Below, in pieces: positions 59,126-64,000 of a stretch of 64,000 bases of DNA. The translations under genes were made by a program, and so were the position numbers. Source of the stretch: Macrobrachium rosenbergii (Eukaryota > Arthropoda > Malacostraca > Decapoda > Palaemonidae); assembly GCF_040412425.1 (NCBI RefSeq), contig NC_089755.1, forward strand, positions 48,662,621 to 48,726,620, in the 5' to 3' direction. Under the pieces are notes generated by a model. The model was not told the origin of the DNA, searched no databases, and was given only the letters and a program-made list of their open reading frames with translations. Positions within the stretch are counted from its first letter, which is position 1; every line of letters starts with the position of its first letter.

Positions 59126-59376
59126 CTTTGACTTTCACTTTTGACGCTAGCAACAGCAACATGAATTAATGACACTGAAGACTGCACTGCCGACTAATAT
59201 CAAGTAAGATGACTAATGTAAGCACCCATTGTATTTATCTTCCATTATAACCACAAAGTCAGATCTCGTGACATATCAGATACAGTCGATTGCAATTATC
59301 AGTTACATGAAGTATTGCCAAGACTTACGACCATTGTCACGATATACGCGTCACCAACTTGTTCAATAGGAGACAT

Positions 59377-59632
59377 TGCTAAGTGGTCACCAGCTTCAGG
59401 TAAATGTACCTGTGAAGTCAATTACTGCCGAGGTATAATTTATTGCTTAGGATAAAAGAAAATCATCAAAATCACTATCAGCTTACAGTCAAGAGGCTTT
59501 ACACTGCTAAGTGATTACCAGCTTTAGGTAAAAGTACTTGCGCACTCAATCACTGCTGAAGTATAATTTATTACCTAAGATAAAGGAAAAACAATCAATA
59601 CAATTATCAGCTAGCTTTATAGAATCTTGGCC
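59377..59632 (+). repeat. 128-bp tandem duplication
   Basis: TGCTAAGTG.T.ACCAGCTT.AGGTAAA.GTAC and GAAGTATAATTTATT..TAGGATAAA-type blocks occur in the same order from 59377 and from 59505. They differ by about 15-20%, so this is older than the 85-bp duplication at 35.9 kb. Confidence 0.88.
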
Positions 59633-59634
59633 TT

Positions 59635-61290
59635 ATTTCGCAACGTATAAAGAAATTAGATCCGAAATTAGTATAATATACCACCAGTCAAACACATCAT
59701 CCAACTTGACCACACTTATTAAAACTTACAGGAAACTGCATCAAGTTTGCAGCAGCGAGACGGTGCCGAGTTCTCACTGTACCGGAATAATCAACAGTTC
59801 ACTTACCTATGATCACGCAAACGTCAAGGCAGTCGGCAACTTTGCAAATCAAAGCAATGCAAAACGATCAACAGGGTGAATACTACTGAGGGACTGAACT
59901 ACTCACTGGCTCGTAAAAGGGTCGGCCCCACCAACAGAAACTGTTTTCCGATCCTCACCAATATTACCTGAAAAAAATAAAAAGAACAAAAAAATTGTTG
60001 ACAAAATAAAAGAAAAATGAACTTGTGTGATATGAAAAAAAAAAAAAATAGAAAGTTACGAATCCAGACAAACAAAAATAGAAAAGCATATAAAACGAAT
60101 AGATAAAAAAAAAAAAACAAATTGTGCACATCTGTTGTGATTTACAGTTTTGGAATAAAGAAAAAAACAAATGAACCACGTTCTGGTTTTGATAAAAATG
60201 GACTAAATCTCAGTCTCTATTAGAGCAACACCAGCAAACAAACGCCCACATCAATTCGAGTTAGAGAAAGGGCCGGAGCATCCGGCTGATTGGAGTCCAC
60301 GGCTTCATGGCAGATCTGAGCCGTGAAAAGTGGTAGGGAACTCCCGTGGATTCCTGCCATTCTCCGATGCGAATATTCATTCCTCGACCAATTCCATCGA
60401 TACGGCATCAGTTTGTGTGTGTGTGTGTGTGTTTTGGGGAACTTACAGTTTTATGTTCGTGTAAATTTTGGTGTACGTTCGTGTGCATGTGCGTATTAAT
60501 ATGATGACAGCTCTGTGTTCATGCAATAATCGACTAGTGTATTTTGACACACAGACACCGATGTGTTAGTGTATTCGTGTAATTTTTGGTAGAGTGTGTG
60601 TGTGTGTGTGTGTGTGTACCCTAAGAGGATGTGTTTGTGTAATGTTTTGGTGTGTGAGTGTGTGTGTAAGTGTACCAATCTACAAACAGTGTTATGTTTA
60701 TGTACTTCTGTGAAAATAATGCTTTCATATTACCATTTTATTTTACTGAACCAACCCATTATCGTCCACCAAATCAGTAAAAATATTCCTGAAAGTGCCA
60801 CTCGGAATAGTAATTTGAAGGGATCAATTGGCTCTCCAACGTAATGAATTTCAGTAAAATATTCATATTCAAATCGAATTATCCACTCTAAATAATAATT
60901 ATTTCCCACAACTACCACTGCTAGCACCGTCGAGATAAAAGATAATTAAAAAAAATATATCAACCTTTCCCTCGTCACGCTCAAATAAAAAAATTATGAA
61001 AATGATCATCAATAAAGATTATCATAACAAAATATACAAATCAACTGCCTCAGTGATTTAAAGTCATTAACCATTAACTCTTCCAGATTAAAAAAAAAAA
61101 AGGAAAATATAAAAAAATTTATATTTGTCTAATCTCAGAATGTTTCAGTGCATTTGCATAGTATTAGAGTAACCTTCCGCGTTATTGCATTCACCATTTC
61201 ATTAATAATGATATTACTGTCTTACTGCATGTCGCATTATGCTAATATAATTGCAACAGGCACCTCAATGTGGAGCCCAGTTTTGGGTAA
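59635..61290. other. Unannotated; (GT)n patches and A-rich runs
   Basis: (GT)n lies at 60411-60433 and 60593-60620, with further GTGT words between. A-rich runs lie at 59968-60170. The 113-codon frame at 59538-59879 partly overlaps the tandem duplication and is not recognisable. Confidence 0.45.
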
Positions 61291-61296
61291 GGGGGA

Positions 61297-61358
<62 letters not shown>
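61297..61358. repeat. (AAT)n microsatellite
   Basis: About 20 AAT triplets. Confidence 0.97.
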
Positions 61359-61359
<1 letters not shown>

Positions 61360-62880
61360 AGGCGCTGTCGTTTTTAACTAGGTGTAAGGAAAACTTAATC
61401 ATTATTATTAGTGTTACTTTGTGGAACGTCCAGGAGACATAAATAAAGTCTTACCATTACAATAAAAAACAAAAACAGCTAAAAATATATTCATAAACTA
61501 ATATTAGATGCGTCTAATGAATTCATACATATTAATTTATAAAATATAACATAATTAATCTTTAATATAATCTATTATCTATTAAGGAACTATAGTACTC
61601 AAATACCGTATGATCCCTACCTTCTTAATTATAAAATAAAATAACCCATGAATTCTAACAAACCTGGACATAGTTTTAGGGCAGGTTTATATAAAAAAAA
61701 AATTATTTAATTGAAATAAAGGAAATTGTTATTTTTTTTACGAATCTGGCAGTAGTTTTTGGAGGATGCTAAAAAGAAATTTTAATTATAAAATTGAAAT
61801 ACTGGTTAATCAAAACAAAACCAAAGTTTTCAAAACGGGAAAACAAAATCACTTCATAAAACAGATTGTGTAAATGCTAAAGAGAAAAAGATGGCGACAG
61901 GGACAGTTAGTTATCGATCTCAACAAAGCTAGCGATAGTTTTCAAGTAGCCTCGTTAAAAAGTTTAATTTAATAATTAAACAAAATTGTCGATAAACTTT
62001 AACAAAGTTTATCAACAAACTGATAAAACTGAGACATCCCAACAAAAGAGACAGCATTTTCTGGAAAGGAACAGCAAATAGATTTAGTTAGCTTATATAA
62101 TAAATGAAATAAATTTAAACAAACCAAAGTGTTAATTTCGCGTATGATAATAGCAAATTCAGCTAGATTATAACCTAATAAAAATGATAAAACTAAATGG
62201 TAATATATTTTGGAGAAGAGAAATGTTATACATAAATAAAAAGAATTTTTTACAAATGCAGTTAAAGAATTTTTACCGTTTAAGTATTTAGTTAAATTAT
62301 AAATAACAGTATTAAAAACCAACTGGCAATATATTCAGAAGAAATATAACAAACACGATGTATTAGTAAAAAGAATTCTGATAAAACTAAATCAAGAATT
62401 TTCCTCATTTAGGTATGAGGTTATCGTAAAGAAGGATTTACTTCAGTGTTAAAAAGAAGGTAAAATAATACGCACACGAGGGTAAATTAAGGGTCCCAGA
62501 GCACACGCATACGCACGGACGCAAACATGACCTCGCATTTCCATTCATAAATCCCTGTTATTAAAACTTCTAATGAGACGTCTCCGTTTGCTATTCATAT
62601 TGGAAATCAGTTCGCATAGGCGAGTGGATAATAATGACCCCGGGAACAGTAATCAGAGGAGGGTAATCTACAACGCCTTAATAATCGTATAAACCACTGA
62701 GAGATAATTGGAAAGGATCCGCCCGGGCTCCATTTACATTCTAATGAAGTCAACGAACCCTGTGCAAATAATTATAAGGGGATATTGGATTGCAAGAAGG
62801 ATAACAGCACCCGAATGGCGCGTCGGGATCTTTAAGTGCTTAAAAGCAATTTCTTTGCTTTAGGGTCGTACACCAAGGCT
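61360..62880. other. Unannotated AT-rich sequence
   Basis: A long AT-rich stretch with loose echoes of AAAGAATTTTTA.C..TTA.GTATTTAGTTA about every 120-150 bp (62240, 62270, 62390). The 107-codon minus-strand frame (62322-61999) is not recognisable. Confidence 0.4.
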
Positions 62881-62884
62881 AGGG

Positions 62885-63146
62885 TCCTCCCCTCACACCC
62901 CCTTCCTCCTTAAAAAAAGGGGGGGAAGGGGGTAAAGCGTCAAGAAGCCTATCATTGTTTGCGTGCAGAGAATCTACAATCTTTGATAATTCCAGTTACT
63001 ATTTGCTATCAAATCCTCCCCTCAACCCTTCCCCCTTCAAAAAAAGGGGGGAAGGGGATAAAGCGTCAATAAGCCTATCATTTTTTTGTGTGTAGAGAAT
63101 CTACAATCTTTGACAATTCCAGTTACTATCTGCTATCAAATCTTCC
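62885..63146 (+). repeat. 129-bp tandem duplication with a C/G mirror
   Basis: Copies begin TCCTCCCCTCA at 62885 and 63014 and both contain GGGGTAAAGCGTCAAGAAGC or a close variant, plus AGAATCTACAATCTTTGA and AATTCCAGTTACTAT. Each has CCCCTTC..AAAAAAAGGGGGG, which can form a small hairpin. Confidence 0.92.
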
Positions 63147-63149
63147 CAA

Positions 63150-63490
63150 AAAATGTGCCATCCAACACATCATAAAAGATACCTACTCAGTTCCTATAGT
63201 TTTGCCTTCTCTGTCGTGAAATTTAATACCGCAATTTTCTAAAAGTTTTGCTCAAGCTGTGAAGAAATTATTGAATGATCAACCTAGTCACGCATTCAAA
63301 TCGCTGAAACCTCTTCAGAGGTTCGAACTGGGGTGCAAATTCGCACTTGAGGAGCAGAATCTTAAGTGTGTAACTTCAAAATCATTCACTGCCTGTTTTC
63401 CTATGTTATATTTCACATATAATTTATCATCTATATTTGTATTACGCCTCTGCATTAGGCTTGTACCTGGTTTTCAAAATGGGGCTGCAG
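63150..63490. other. Unannotated sequence
   Basis: A 101-codon open frame (63259-63564) ends in Ile runs from the AAT array. GAGGTTCGAACTGG near 63318 resembles an RNA polymerase III B box, but no A box was found at a suitable distance. Confidence 0.35.
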
Positions 63491-63497
63491 ATTGGTT

Positions 63498-63612
63498 AAT
63501 AATAATAATAATAATAGTAATAATAATAATAATAATAATCATTATTATTATTATTATTATATAATGATGATGATAACAATGATAATAATAATAATGATAA
63601 TAATAATAATAC
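63498..63612. repeat. Inverted (AAT)n/(ATT)n microsatellite
   Basis: AAT triplets (63498-63538) switch to ATT (63541-63560), followed by a mixed GATGAT/AATAAT region to 63612. Confidence 0.93.
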
Positions 63613-63630
63613 GAAGGAAACAGGGTCACT

Positions 63631-63672
63631 AGCTGCCCGCCGACTGGCTCCTCAGCCAATCAGCGGGCAGCT
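63631..63672. other. GC-rich nested hairpin
   Basis: AGCTGCCCGC (63631-63640) pairs perfectly with GCGGGCAGCT (63663-63672). Inside it, TGGCT pairs with AGCCA around CCTC. Confidence 0.92.
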
Positions 63673-63733
63673 GAATTTGACGCCCCCACCCCGACCTTCT
63701 CCTATATAAAGAGCAAGACTCACATCGAAAGTC

Positions 63734-63740
<7 letters not shown>
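63654..63740 (+). promoter_or_regulatory. CCAAT + TATA module, possible core promoter
   Basis: CCAAT lies at 63656-63660 (within the hairpin's right half), and TATATAAA at 63703-63710 follows 43 bp later after a C-rich stretch. A start site would be expected near 63735, where only an (AAT)n array follows (63735-63769), so no downstream gene is evident. The module is bracketed by AAT-type arrays and may be part of a repeat. Confidence 0.35.
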
Positions 63741-63774
<34 letters not shown>

Positions 63775-63780
63775 CAACAA
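63735..63780. repeat. (AAT)n then (AAC)n
   Basis: About 12 AAT triplets, then a few AAC triplets. Confidence 0.95.
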
Positions 63781-63985
63781 AGTGGGCCATAAATTTAGGA
63801 AATAATCATGATTTAAATATAAAGGACAAAAAATCAATACTATGAAAAAAGACATTAGCACACGAAGCAACTCCAAAGCAGTGAAAATTTCCATATTTTC
63901 ACCCTGATCTCATCCTCGAGTCAACGGATCAGTTCGGAAATCACCGGTGTCATGTTTTTCCCTACAGTCCCAAAATCTTTTTCTG

Positions 63986-64000
63986 GGGAGAGAGAGAGAG
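63986..64000. repeat. (GA)n at the window edge
   Basis: A GA run cut by the end of the window. Confidence 0.9.

Overview
The window looks like a nuclear, intergenic or intronic stretch of a eukaryote, most likely a decapod crustacean. A caridean prawn or close relative is my best guess, but this is inference from repeat style and no search was run. The evidence is a low-GC background, very long perfect (AT)n, (GA)n and (AAT)n arrays (roughly 8% of the window by hand tally), many minisatellites, and several short interspersed repeat families each present in multiple diverged copies. There are no operons, ribosome-binding sites or rRNA genes, and I found no intact protein gene. Nearly all long open frames are read-through of microsatellites (Ile-Tyr, Ser-Leu, Glu-Arg runs) or of minisatellites.

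Layout. 0-10 kb: a decapod-type repeat fragment with a terminal hairpin, a 31-bp minisatellite, a (TA)n-centred palindrome (3.2-3.5 kb), a 27-bp minisatellite, dense GA/CCT/CTT tracts, two tandem copies of a (TA)n-bearing element (5.4-5.9 kb), a dimeric higher-order GA array (8.0-8.5 kb) and a 33-bp minisatellite. 10-20 kb: an interstitial (TAACC)5 block, a full copy of hairpin-rich family B, a copy of GC-rich family C, a degenerate Penelope-like retroelement remnant (14.4-14.8 kb), 57-bp and 40-bp minisatellites and one GC-rich coding-like scrap (17.3-17.5 kb). 20-36 kb: five family A copies, two more family B copies, a tRNA-headed SINE (29.1-29.3 kb), three fold-back structures (21.1, 29.6 and 30.5-31.4 kb) and a perfect 85-bp duplication. 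36-64 kb: more minisatellites, one further copy each of A and B, a fold-back family D (45.4 and 48.6 kb), two SINE 3' ends, tandem duplications, and a CCAAT/TATA module beside a hairpin at 63.6-63.7 kb.

The most interesting items are the Penelope-like remnant, the ~950-bp inverted duplication that preserves its microsatellites in both arms, the miRNA-sized hairpin at 29.54-29.63 kb, the SINE family with (AAT)n tails, and families A and B with their conserved hairpins. Nothing here suggests a defence island, a CRISPR array or a biosynthetic cluster. Family letters A-E are my own labels.
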